Assembly: GCF_032884065.1 (NCBI RefSeq)
Contig: NW_027062917.1
Span: 1 to 64,000, forward strand
Reading direction: 5' to 3'
DNA length: 64,000 bases
Origin: Artemia franciscana
Taxonomy: Eukaryota > Arthropoda > Branchiopoda > Anostraca > Artemiidae
Within the stretch, counting starts at the first letter, position 1, and the number at the start of each line of letters is the position of its first letter. Both the position numbers and the translations under genes were made by a program. The notes beneath the pieces were generated by a model. That model saw nothing but the letters and a program-made list of their open reading frames with translations. It did no database searches and was not told where the DNA came from. Positions 24,753 through 35,502 of the stretch are shown one piece after another.

Positions 24753-26796
24753 CTAGTTAATATTGTAAGCAGTCAGGTCAATGGGGAAGACCAGTTGCTC
24801 CGCCTGTCTTTCTGTGCCACCAGAAATATTCGGAGCAGGTAGCTTCATTTCGACACTCGACTTGCTGAAAGTGTAATTTTCACTGGTCCTGATGACCTTT
24901 TAGAAAGGAACCATTCTCTTAATATACATGAGCTCAATGTCAAAGCTGGATTCAGAGAGGACTTCACCCACGGAGTAAATTTTGTTCTTTTTGATCTCCC
25001 CCTCGCAAACAAGAACATAATCTCCAACACGGACTTCATCGTCACACAAAAGATCGTTTTGGTCTTCAAGGCCACAGTTGAAGCTTTCATCACTATCACA
25101 GCTACTATTGCCTTTTGTGGCAGAGTCACCAAAGTCATCATCAGACGAAGAATCAGAAAACAGGGTCTTTACATGACTGTTTCTCTTGAAATTGCGGTGA
25201 AATTTAGCAAAGTATCCAACAGCACTGCCCCTTTTCTTAGGTTGGACATCCTGTTTTTTTGGCACTGGATTTTGGACAACGGCTTTCTTTGTCTTGGGGT
25301 TAATCTTAGAAGTCTTGGCCTTTTTTTTCCCTCCCTTTCCATGAATTCTTTCTCTAAAGCATCTTTCACTGGGGTATCCGTGGCAATGATGGTTTTCTTC
25401 CTCTTCCGAGCTCCTTCTGTCAGCTTCCTGGGGGGCGCTCTTGGGTAGGGCCTTACAGCTTCGGGTGTAACGGCGGTAGGGGAGGCAGCGCTTGGGGAGG
25501 CAGAGCTTGGACCCGCTTCGTTATGACTATTCAATTCTTGCTTGACTTCTTCGGCCTCTGGAGCTGCGCTGGGATTAGGGTCTGGTCTGTCGGTCACAGC
25601 TGATGCGAGAAAATCGTCATCTGTGAAAAGTAGGTGGTTGAAGGGGGAAAATCCCAGTAGCAGCAAAGCCACTGACTATGTTTTTCTGTGTGAAGGAGAG
25701 TTGGAAGGCCTTTCCAACAAGTTGAACGATGATAGAGATGCCAATTGTCTTTCCGGGGTTGCTGACCATCCAGTCATTGCAGGCGATGTTGTAGTAGTTT
25801 TTGAATGATTTGTAGACTGTTCTGTCCAGTGGCTGTCGCTTTCCGCTGGTGTGGGGTGGCAAAGTCAGAACCACTATCCCGTTATCTTTGCAGTACTGAA
25901 TGGCCTGGATCGACACATGAGAAGAGTGGTTGTCTTCTATCAGCAATATGGGTCTCTCTTTTGTACAGCGGGCATGTTTCACAACGTGTTCGAGGACAAG
26001 CAGGAAGATGTCAGATGTCATCCATCCTTTGGCAGAACCGCTACCGCCACTGCCTGGTGGTGCACCATTCATCAACTGGGAGCCAAATCTTTTCCTTGGG
26101 AAGACGAAGTAAGGTGGCAAGAAATTACCTTGAGCATTGATGGTGCAGCAGACTGTGGTCAGTTCGCCTCGTTCAGCAAAAGTCACTTGGCCCACCTGTG
26201 TGTGCCCTTGGGTGCTATCACATTTGGTGGTCTCTGCACTGTTGTTGCCCCCGTCTCATCTAAGTTATAAATATCACTAGGCTGAACTTAAACTTATTCA
26301 TAACAGTCTCCAAGTTGTCATAGAACTCGTTTACAGTTGTTCTGTTGAATGCCATGGCTCTGGCCAAGCTTGTTCCCTCTGCTTTCCGGATAGACAGGTC
26401 TGGGAAGCGTTTCATGTAACTGTAATACCAGTCTTTCCCCATTATCTTTTTCTCATGCCATGTTGATGGCACCTTCAATTGGTTCATCTTTGCAATTTCG
26501 AAAGCGAATTGGCGGACGTTGAGCCGTGTCAAACCATGGTGCATTTTGCATGCCTTTATCAAATAATCGTGTGAAGTTGCTGTTCAAGTTCATCAGTTAA
26601 CACTTGACGGATTTGGTAATTCGGCTCAAATTTTAAAGTCAGCTTTTTATCGTCCGACGCATTGCAAGCCTTATTTACATATCGACGGAGTGTTGTCTCT
26701 GGGATCTCGTATTTTTTTGGCAGCAGCCCGTTGTGAAAGCTTCAATTCCAGTACCGCGTGCACGGCAAGCTTCATACGCTCTGCTTCATTGGGCAT
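24753..26796 (-). pseudogene. Pogo/jerky-like transposase, several frame breaks
   Basis: From ATG at 26796 the protein starts MPNEAERMKLAVHAVLELKL and SQRAAAKK with a psq-type helix-turn-helix. It continues with a CENP-B-like part (TRLNVRQFAFEIAKMNQLKV, WYYSYMKRFPDLSIRKAEGT), then the DDE_1 catalytic domain: ITDETG (first Asp), LLIEDNHSSHVS (second Asp) and HTSGKRQPLDRTVYKSFK (third Asp). A low-complexity Ser/Pro/Ala-rich linker and a basic, then acidic C-terminal tail follow (KRKKTI; SDSSSDDDFGDS; DDEVRVGDYVLV), ending at TAG 24753-24755. Frame is lost near 26730, 26560, 26270, 25640 and 25230, and an in-frame TAA follows VPF at 24900. All three catalytic acidic residues survive, so inactivation is by frame breaks only and is probably recent. 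Confidence 0.85.
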
Positions 26797-26934
26797 TCTG
26801 CAAAAGACCAATAATGTTTGGGGGATGTAGCCTTTGTTTACTGAACTTCTAGAACTTGTAGCCTAACCTGAACCGAGCTTAACCTAGAACCCCAGCCTAA
26901 CCTGGGCGATCGAATTCCTAGATTAGTTCTACTT

Positions 26935-27115
26935 AGTGGTCTGAAGGGGGGGACAGGATGTCCCACGTTAGACTGGGACGAGATCATAAGAAATTACCCA
27001 AAATCTTTGGGGGCAGTAGCCTTAAACAGGGTGGTATGGAGGAGAAGTGTTCGCCAGTGTGTCGGTCTCAGGCGGCTTAAGGCTGTGACGAGTTTGTAGT
27101 AGTAGTAGTAGAAGT
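26935..27115 (+). pseudogene. 3' tail of an RTE-like LINE inside the pogo transposon
   Basis: Reads VWRRSVRQCVGLRRLKAVTS followed by a (TAG)n tract at 27094-27110. It is homologous to the C-terminus of the RTE copy at 29582-31354 (WRRSVRNIVGFRRLDAAVS plus (TAG)n). It is 5'-truncated to about 180 bp, which is normal for non-LTR retrotransposon insertions. It interrupts the region upstream of the pogo transposase start, so it arrived after that transposon. Confidence 0.65.
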
Positions 27116-27570
27116 CAAAGCTATCATATAGGCTACCTACCACGTGAAGTTTATGAATTTAAAAAATTTCGGGGTGCGCCACTGTAGCCGAAATGCCCTC
27201 TTTTATCAATTTTGTGAACCAAAATTTGAAATAATGACCGAGAGACAAACAGATGGCTGAACTATGTTTAGAATTGTTGGAGCTTCCAGATGAACTAATA
27301 TTCGCCAGAATTCGACACTATTTGTAGCCTACAAACCTTAGCAAAGTCAAAAAATATTTTCCATTTGTCCAAGATTTTATTTTTCAAAGCACTTAATCAC
27401 ATACCTCAAAAACTGCAATCGCTCCAAAAAATTGAAAATGGCTGACGATCATAGACCATGTGACTGCCCTCCTAGTGCGTATTTTTTTAGAATTTAATCT
27501 AATTACAGGTGGCAGTGGGATCAAGTGCGCCACTGTAGCAGACTGCGCCACTGTACCCACCTCTCCCCTA

Positions 27571-28344
27571 TTACTATTCCTCGGCTGAAGCATCTCACCA
27601 AAGGAAGCTGTCTATCAAAACCTCTCACAAGACTTGATAATTGGTACTATTTGAAGTTTTGACATTCGACGGTCTCTAGAGAATTAAAAGACAGAAGACT
27701 AACCTAACTTCAATTTTGAAGCTCGATGTTTTCAAGTTCACTTAATCACGGCCTTAAGGTTTGTAGACAAAACACTTGACGTTTCTGAGCCCGTTATCTT
27801 TCAAGTAATTTGAAAAAGGTGCCGTTTTCTGTATTTTAAAATGCGAAATAACTGACTTCTTGAGATATCGTACATAAGTTGCACAGACTGTCGATTTTAT
27901 CATAAACCGGTGCATCTACCCAAAAAGTAGAGAGAATGTGGGGTTCTGCAAAGTGGGGGAATCAAGCGCACTGAGGTGCATCCCACCATTATTTTAATAT
28001 CATGGCTAGTAGAGTAAAATGTGGCGGGCGGCAGTAACGACAGAAGGTAGAGCTCATTTCAACGCGATTCTTAGTGACATTTTTGTGTTCTGGGCGCTTA
28101 TTTCTAAGTTTTAATTTTCATAATTTTATTGGTAAAGTATTATATTTTCATCATATTTTGTTTTATTTCATTAGCTTAACCAAACTTCACTCCTCGACAG
28201 AACTTGTATGTGTTGGCTATAAAACACAAATACCCTAATTTTGTTTGACAATTCGAATAAGAAGTGCCAAGGAATTTAAGAAAATTAAGGATGTCAGCAG
28301 AGAGGGAACCTCGAGGCCCCCTCCCCCGCTTATACTCCTGCGTT
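27571..28344. other. 14-3-3 intron 2, nothing coding; dispersed block at 28095-28195
   Basis: The block 'gttctgggcg', 'aattttcataattttattgg', 'cattagcttaacc' recurs near 33120-33240 and, inverted, near 16495-16560. The remainder is unassigned. Confidence 0.4.
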
Positions 28345-28530
28345 TTAATGCTGATTTCAAATATACAAGTTTCATCAAGATTAGTCTTACCCATCAAAAG
28401 TTACGAGCCTGAGAAAATTGCCTCATTTTAGAAAATAGGAGGGAACACCTCCTAAAAGTCCTGCAATCTTAACGAAAATCACACCTTCTTATTCAGCGTA
28501 TCAGTGAACCTTATTGTAGAAGTTTCTTGA
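28345..28530 (-). repeat. Family B inner fragment (solo)
   Basis: Matches 29035-29210 almost base for base ('ttaatgctgatttcaaatat', 'catcaaaagttacgagcctg', 'aacacctcctaaaagtcc'), but ends after 'attgtagaagtttcttg'. It is a truncated copy upstream of the full unit. Confidence 0.7.
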
Positions 28531-28910
28531 TTTAGTTATATACACGCGCCTGTACACAGGCTCACCTTGGAAGTCATGGAAATTTTGCGCTATGTGTGTA
28601 TTACTTTTTAATGTTTACCGGAATTGGTTCACTTTTAAGTGTTTTTTTTTCCCTTGAGAGCAAAATGTAATATTTTTGTCATTTTAGCTCAAAAAGTCAG
28701 TCCAGTATTACATGCATTCCTCTCTATTTTTACTTTTTTGTAAAATTGTAGCCTACCGAGGACTATCGAACGATATTTCAGTTTTACTGAGAGCAAAATT
28801 TTCGTACCCATATCGGCTACATCAATACCATCCTTGGTAAGCTCTGGCATAAGTTAGCAAATGCAAATGTCCGGCATAAGCAACCAAGCGACGACACAAG
28901 TTCTGGCTTA
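28531..28910. other. 14-3-3 intron 2, short unassigned gap between two family B copies
   Basis: AT-rich sequence with no exon or recognised repeat. Confidence 0.5.
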
Positions 28911-31900
28911 TATATCAAACAGTTCGCGGTAACGAACTGTATGTAGTAAGGAGCGACCCGGCTCAATAGTAACCGAAACTCTAATAAATGAGATTTTGAT
29001 ACCAATAGTTACATCAAAAGAATCGCATTTTAATGCTGATTTCAAATATACAAGTCTCATCAAGATTAGTCTTACCCATCAAAAGTTACGAGCCTGAGAA
29101 AATTTGTATAATTTTAGAAAATAGGGGTAACACCTCCTAAAAGTCCTACAATCTTAACGAAAATCACACCATCATATTCAGCGGATCAGAGAACCTTATT
29201 GTAGAAGTTTCAAGCTCCTATCTACAAAAATGTGGAATTTCGCATTTTTTGCCAGAAGACAGATCAAGGATGCGTGTTTATTTCTTTTTTTTTCCCAGGG
29301 GTGATCGTATCGACTTAGTGGTCTTAGAATGTTGCGAGAGGGCTCATTCTAACGGAAATTAAAAGTTCTTGTGCCGTTTTTAAGTGAACAAAAAATTGGA
29401 GGGCACCTAGGCCCCCTCCCCTGCTCATTTTTTCCCCAAAGTCACCGGATCAAAATTCTTAGATAGCCAAGTCGAATAACCTAATAACTATGTCTTTGGG
29501 GACAACTTACCCCCCCCCCCCCCGCAGTCCCCGTGAGAGGGCTGCAAGTTACAAACTTTGACCTGTGTTTACATGTAGTAAGACGGCATAATAGTAAAAT
29601 ATTATACTGGCATTGTAATAAATTGAAAGGCAGTAGCCAATCCGGACTAGTCCCAGTTAAAGATAGAAATGGGGCCACAATTAGTGATAAGGAAAAAGTT
29701 AAAGAAAGATGGGCGGAACATTTTGAGAATGTGCTAAACCGAGATACACTTGCAGGAAAAGATATAAATGAAAATGAAAAAGTTTGTGATACCTTGGATG
29801 TGAAGGAAGATTTGTCTAGTGAGGAAGAATTAGCGACAGTACTAAAAGGATTAAAAAATAATAAGGCTCTAGGTGCTAATAGTATGATTAATGAGTTTCT
29901 TAAATATGGTTGCTCTGAGGTTAGGAATAATCTACTGAAGATTGTGAACATGATTTTTGTAAAGGGGAAGTACCCAATGATTTTTAGGAAAACCTTAATG
30001 AAACCACTGTATAAGAAAGGTGACAAGAGTGAGTGTCGTAGTTATCGAGGCATTAGTCTGGTCTCTGTAGGTAGCAAATTACTGAGTAATATGATACTTT
30101 TAGACTGAGAGATGCTGTAGACAAAGTTTTAAGGGAAGAACAATGCGGTTTTAGAAAATGTAGAGGATGTGTCGACCAAGTTTTCACTCTTAGGTTAATA
30201 ATTGAGAAGTCCCTTCTTTTTCAAACACCTTTGGTCCTCGGTTTTATCGATTATGAGCAAGCTTTCGATTCTGTTGATAAAAGAGCGTTAACAAAGGTCT
30301 TATCGTTATATGGTATACCAGAAAAATACATTAAAGTGATTTGTGCTATGTACGAGAATAATACCGCTTCGGTTAAGGTAGGAAATGAGGTTAGCAACTG
30401 GTTTTGTATTAAATCAGGAGTTAAGCAGGATTGTGTTCTATCCCCCTTTATATGGATCATTTTGATGGACCTCGTCTTAAGGAGCACAGGAAAGGCAATT
30501 GGAGACCACGGAATCAAATGGGGAGGAAAACGCTCCTGGACTTAGATTATGCTGATGTTTTAAGCATATTAGATGAAAGTGTGAGCAAAATGAATGAAGT
30601 TTTAGAGGTTTTGTGAGTTCAGTGTGCTAAAATAGGCTTGAGAATTTTGAGAAGACTAAGACACTAAGGCTAGGAATAAGTGAAGATGAACAGGTGACAT
30701 TAGGTAATGGAAAGATTGATCAGATTGGGAGCTTCAGTTACCTTGGTAGTATTATTAGTAAAGATGGTTGGAGCAGTGAAGATGTTAAAAGTAGAATAGC
30801 TAAGGCTCAGGGTGTTTTTTCTCAGTTAAAAAAAGTTTGGAAGAATAGAAAGATAAGTCTGCAAACCAAGATTAGAATATTGGAAGCTACAGTGATGACA
30901 GTGGTCAAATATGGTTCTGAAGCATGGGCGCTACAAAAAGCAGATGAAAATTTACTAGATGTTTTCCAGAGAAATTGTTCTATGGATTGTTTATGGTACC
31001 CGACTGACTGACCGTATTTCAAACAGTAGAATGTACGAAAAATATGGTTCAATGCCGCTTTCTAGGGCTATAATGAAAGAAAGGTTGAGATGGCTAGGCC
31101 ACGTTCTACGGATGAAGGTTGACAGATTACCGAAGATTGTCATTTTTGGCCAACCGTCTGGGGCTACACGGAAAGCAGGTCGTCCTTGTCTGGGTCGGGA
31201 GGATGTCATAAATAAAGATTTAAAGGAAATGGGAACTTCCTGGGAGGGTGTAAAGAGGGAAGCTTTAAATAGATTAGGTTGGAGGAGGAGCGTGCGTAAC
31301 ATTGTTGGCTTCAGGCGGCTTGATGCTGCAGTTAGTTAGTAGTAGTAGTAGTAATGGTTCGTGGGCAGTGTACAGACGTTTTCAGGGGGATTCTTTTGGT
31401 TTAGGGGGGACAGTTGAGGGGGGTTTACGTGGTAGGATATTTTCATATGCAAGGGCTTTTCATGGGTGAAGAGAATTTCAATGAAGGGGGCGCAGGGTTT
31501 TCTAGCATTATTTGAAAAAACAATGAAAACAGAAAATATGAAAAGTTTTTTCTACTGGAAGTAAGGAGCAGCATCAAAGCTTAAACGAACAAAAATGTAT
31601 TACGCATATGAGGGGTTTACCTCCTCATAATACACCACTCTTTACGCTAAAGTATTTTTTAGTAATTTCAACTATTTATTCTACGGCCTTTGTGATTCAC
31701 AGGTCATTCTTTAGGAATTGGGACAAAATTTAAGCTTTGGCGTAAAGAGCGAGGTATCGACGAGGGGTGAACCCCTTCATATACGTAATTAAAACATACG
31801 AATAAAGAAGATCGTTATGTAAGTTAATTCGTAAGTTACGTATATTTTTTTCAAATGAAAACGTTTGTAAGAAATTAAAAGTTCTAGTTGCCTTTTTGTG

Positions 31901-32380
31901 TAATAAAAAAATTGGAGCGCAACTAGGCCTTCTCCTCCGCTCCTTTTTTCTCAAAATCTCCCGATTAAAACTATGAGAAAGTCATTTAGCTAAGAAAAAT
32001 TAATATGCAAATTTTGTTTAATGATTTTGTGCGGAAAGCCAAGATCAAAACATGCATTAATTCAAAAACGTCCAGAAATTAAATAAATAAAAAACAACCA
32101 TTTTTTTCTAAAAGAAAGTAAGGAGCAACATTAAAACTTAAAACGAATAGAAATTACTCCGTACATGAAAGGGGCTTTTCTCCGCAACCTCTCGCTCTTT
32201 ACACTAAAGTTTTTTTATTGTTTTAAAAAGTAGAGTTGTGAGAAGGAGTCAAACTTTAGCGTAAAGAGCGAGGCGTTGAGGAGGAAAGTACCTTTCATAT
32301 ACGGAGTAATTTCTGTTCGTTTAAAGTTTTGATGTTGCTCCTTACTTTCATTTAAAAAAAAACTTTTTTTTTATTTAATA
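28911..32380 (-). repeat. Full family B unit, interrupted by an RTE-like LINE
   Basis: The unit reads from the inner terminus tatatcaaacagttcg (28911) to the outer terminus ending in atttaat (32380), the reverse of 46501-48161. Its own length without the 1.77-kb insertion is about 1.69 kb. The inner end holds a 20-bp inverted repeat, CAGTTCGcggtaaCGAACTG, at 28918-28937. At the outer end a foldback of about 240 bp (32105-32350) contains 'aagagcgaggcgttgagg' and its near-complement. No ORF of its own. Confidence 0.8.
29582..31354 (+). mobile_element. RTE-like non-LTR retrotransposon, 5'-truncated, ends in (TAG)n
   Basis: Encodes the reverse transcriptase and C-terminal part only. In order: WAEHFENVLNRDT; LYKKGDKSECRSYRGISLVS (RT block with 'YR.ISL'); EEQCGFRKCRGCVDQVFTL; VLGFIDYEQAFDSVD (catalytic block A); IKSGVKQDCVLSPF; LDYADVLSILDE (the YADD box, second Asp now Val); FSYLGSIISKDG; LRWLGHVLRM; GRPCLGREDVINKDLKEMG. 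It ends in a (TAG)n tract at 31336-31354. This set, including LGHVLRM and GRP near the C-terminus, is the RTE/'craniofacial development protein 2-like' type. The reading frame breaks about three or four times and the endonuclease is missing. Target bases tagtaa (29576-29581) recur at the 3' end, consistent with insertion at a site resembling the tail. Confidence 0.8.
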
Positions 32381-32394
32381 TGGTCTATGGCGAA

Positions 32395-32560
32395 ACCCTA
32401 AAGCCGTCACACTTTTTCTTGTCTTGTAGTGGCGCTATGGTTTTGGTCTCAGCTTGTTTATACGTGACCCAGAGTTCGAACTCAGTGCAGCAAAACATCA
32501 CGGGGCTCGGAATTTGATTCCGGTGATGAGACTATGCGAAAGCATCTTCATTTTAATCAT
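32395..32560 (+). repeat. Possible tRNA-derived SINE head
   Basis: The segment holds a box A-like block (tggcgctatgg, about 32431-32441) and, about 40 bp downstream, a box B-like block (gttcgaactc, about 32474-32483), as in tRNA-related SINE promoters. No second copy is visible in the window and no cloverleaf folds obviously. Weak call. Confidence 0.25.
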
Positions 32561-35378
32561 AAAAAGAATCCGGTGACAGTTACACTGAAAAGGGACCTTT
32601 TTGATCACCTGTTCAAATAGAGTATATATAGTACATTTTACCAGTGCATGAAAAGCAAGCCTTTAGTTTGCTGTGAATATGGCTTTGAAAGCCGTGCACA
32701 TTTATAGCCTTGATCAGAACAGTGGCTTCAACAAAAGAAAATGCAAGGACAAAAATTTATTTTTGAAAATTTAGGGGGAGCATTTTTGTCGTTAGTTTTC
32801 CAATTGTATCAATGAAAATATCAAAAAAGTCATTTTTGGATTAAAATACACACACAAAAAGATATTTTTCAAAATATTTATCTGATCTAGAAGCGTCAAA
32901 ACTACCAATTGACGCCTCTAGATTAGAAATAGAAATAAACAAAATGATCGCCCGCAAGGTAGTTTTTTGGCATTTGCGTATTTAGACTACACTGTTGTTC
33001 TTGATCTCTTTAAAACCAAATTATCTGTGACCTTAGCCCGAGTGAGATAAAGAATGTGTAAGTATATTTTAATTAAATATTCAATATATAGAGTTGGTTA
33101 GGTATTTAATATAATTGCGTTCTGGGCGGCCTGCCTTCCAAAATTTTCGGTTGTAGTTTCCATAATTTTGTTACTAAGTATTACATTTTCATCATTTTTT
33201 GGTAATTTTCATTAGGATTAACCTAGCTTCACTCCTTGGGTTGTTTGGTGAGTAACATGCAATTTTTTTTTGTGGCAAAGTGAATTCCGCATTGCGTAGA
33301 GAAATTCAACTACGGGATGAACCAAGTGCGAAGATTATTTCTCGGAAAAAGAGCTTTACTATACTAGTGGCACACATTTTTCTCAATGTGTAAATAGGAA
33401 ACTTTGGCTTATTCTAAACGCAATTTTGCCGACCGTAGAAACAAATTTTTGTCCTTGGATCAGAAACAGAAGTTTTTTTTTTATTGTTATTGGGTGACCT
33501 GAAACTCCGTTAAGAAACACAACTCGTCATCCCCTATAATCTAGCATTTGAATAAAGACAAGGCAGTATATTGATTTGTAGTATCTCCAAACATACTGAT
33601 TAAAATCATCGAATGTTTTCGATTTAAACAAGGTGCTACCTTTTTACCCGTCTACTAGAAAAGAGCGCAACGGGAAAGAACCAAGTGCAGCTTGGAGTTA
33701 GTTTGTGTTTATACCTAGTCAGGACCTAGCTTGTTCTTTTACCAAGTTTTGCATCGAGTCAAAACTTAGCTTGTTTTGAACTGAGTTAGAATTTCGATCG
33801 CTTTTGTACCGAGTTAGTCAACCACTTGAACATAGCTGGTTTTCGCACTGAGGCAACACTTTATTATCCTTTTGTATCCTATCTTAGCAAAGACACGGCA
33901 GTTGTCCTCTTAACGGTGAAGTAAGACGGTATTCACACACTCGCTTATCTAGGGATCAATGTGTAGGTAAACCGACTAATCAAAAAAATTTTCCTTTTCC
34001 ATGAGCGGACTTGATTGGTCTGAAATTATCTTGTCTAGACACTGATATCTACTTAGGGGTACATAAGAACGGGGCTTAAGTGCCTCCTTCATTTGTTCAC
34101 CGCCAGCAATAATATAGTCTAAAGGGGCCGTAAATGTTTTAACTATGATATAACTCGATTGGGATATATTGATTTGTTCCCAATGGTCTGCCCAGACTTT
34201 TTACTTTATAAGCTTAATAGAAGCAGTTTAACCACCCCTTTGTCATCAGTGGCTATTGCTTTTAACATGAAAGTTTGGCTATGAAGCTATTACTTTTAAC
34301 ATGAAAGTTTGGCTATGAGGCTATTAAATTGTAGATTCTACTGTCATTCTGAGCTTGATTGGGTGTCATATCGTAACTTAGTCGTGTCTTAATTGTCAAA
34401 AATAGTTGTTTTTTTTTTTTATATATTCTCCGCCTCCTTGCGAATTTATATTTTTAATTTCTGCCTGCCGATGAAGAAAATGTGTTTAAAAGTATATTAC
34501 CTCAGAGAAACAGAGGGGCTACTTGCAACAAATATTGTGACAATTTTAAATGTGTTTAAAAGTATATTATCTCAGAGAAACAGAGGGGCTACTTGTAACA
34601 AATATTTGTAACTGCTGGAAGTTTCGCATAAGACAGTTAATTAGGTGCACCTTTAGTTGTATTTTCTTTGCTATTTCAAGGAACATGAATAAGAAATTCT
34701 GAAGAAAAATTTTGAAATATGGATACACATTTTTTCAAGTTGTCATCCCACTGGTCACAAAGTCCTCGAATACGAGAGGTGACCTCCAATCAATTCATCT
34801 GAATCAAATTTCCATCCCACTCAATTTCCACCATTATTTGTAATGCCATTGCAATGAAATTTTGTATATAATTTATCGTTGTGTCACATCCCATTGGGCA
34901 CTTTAAATTGTCAGGGTATTTTTAGACAATGCTCAATTATATACATTGCCGCAACACCCACAAATTTTTCTTCAGTCATATTTATTGTGGTATTGCTTTT
35001 TACATGGAAGTCTGGACTTTGAAGCTATATAGTTGAAGGTTGTACTGTCGGTCGTAATTCGATAGGGCACCAGATGATAACTTAATCGGGTTTTTCTATC
35101 CCCTTCTAATTCAAAAGTAGGAACACTCAATCTTCAAAATGTGATTCTTCCAAGTAGCTTTTTTCATGCATCACTATATATTCTATTTTATTTTTACCAA
35201 GGGATGTGGTCTAACCTGTTCACTCCATAATTATATACAACATTGTAACAGTTGTAGGAGGAAAAACACGCCACTATGTCTGAGAATTTACACAGAAAGA
35301 CAATTATGTTTTTTTCGAGAAGTTTTGATCCCACATTGACGTCAAGTAATAAAATTGAAATAAATGCTTCACTTTCAG
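32561..35378. other. 14-3-3 intron 2, AT-rich, with small local duplications
   Basis: Two tandem duplications are clear: a ~36-bp unit at about 34255-34327 ('cttttaacatgaaagtttgg') and a ~71-bp unit at about 34480-34605 ('aatgtgtttaaaagtatatt', 'cagagaaacagaggggctac'). No exon is seen before the acceptor at 35378. Confidence 0.55.
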
Positions 35379-35502
35379 GGTCTGTTGGATAAATTCCTTA
35401 TTCCAAAAGCCAGCAACCCCGAGTCAAAAGTGTTTTATTTGAAAATGAAGGGTGATTATTATAGATACCTCGTGGAAGTTGCCACCGGCGATACAAGAAA
35501 CA
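35379..35502 (+). CDS. 14-3-3zeta: 14-3-3 zeta, third coding exon (residues 99-139)
   Basis: Acceptor cactttcag (AG at 35377-35378), donor gtaagtg from 35503. The exon encodes [20 protein letters not shown], then [20 protein letters not shown] and N, ending in phase 1. This is the helix 5-6 region; Lys120, Arg127 and Tyr128 of the phosphopeptide pocket are conserved. In insects this same 41-codon segment of 14-3-3 zeta is, from memory, the one supplied by mutually exclusive exons; only one version is visible here. The remaining ~105 residues (helices 7-9) were not found up to 64 kb, so the gene either continues beyond the window with another very large intron or is incomplete. Confidence 0.95.

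Larger units (their letters stand above)
24347..27568 (-). mobile_element. Pogo/Tigger-type DNA transposon, nearly complete
   Basis: The terminal inverted repeats are about 25 bp: the left end starts GGGGAGAGGTGGGTACAGTG and the right end (27544-27568) is its complement. TA lies on both sides (24345-24346 and 27569-27570), the duplication expected for the Tc1/mariner-pogo group. Further copies of the core 'agtggcgca' lie inside both ends (24371, 24579-24613, 27175, 27528), and a 58-bp block is repeated at about 24621-24680 and 24681-24737. The transposase is on the minus strand. The 5' side of the element carries an inserted RTE tail (26935-27115). The whole element sits in 14-3-3 intron 2 in opposite orientation to the gene. 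Confidence 0.9.

Noticed and set aside
25059-26270. Plus-strand ORFs of 60-139 codons over the pogo transposase
   Set aside because: They are antisense shadows of the transposase on the minus strand.
29481-30026. 181-codon minus-strand ORF
   Set aside because: It is the complement of the RTE reverse transcriptase and has no recognised domain.
32431-32483. A tRNA gene
   Set aside because: Box-like motifs are present, but I cannot fold acceptor and anticodon stems.
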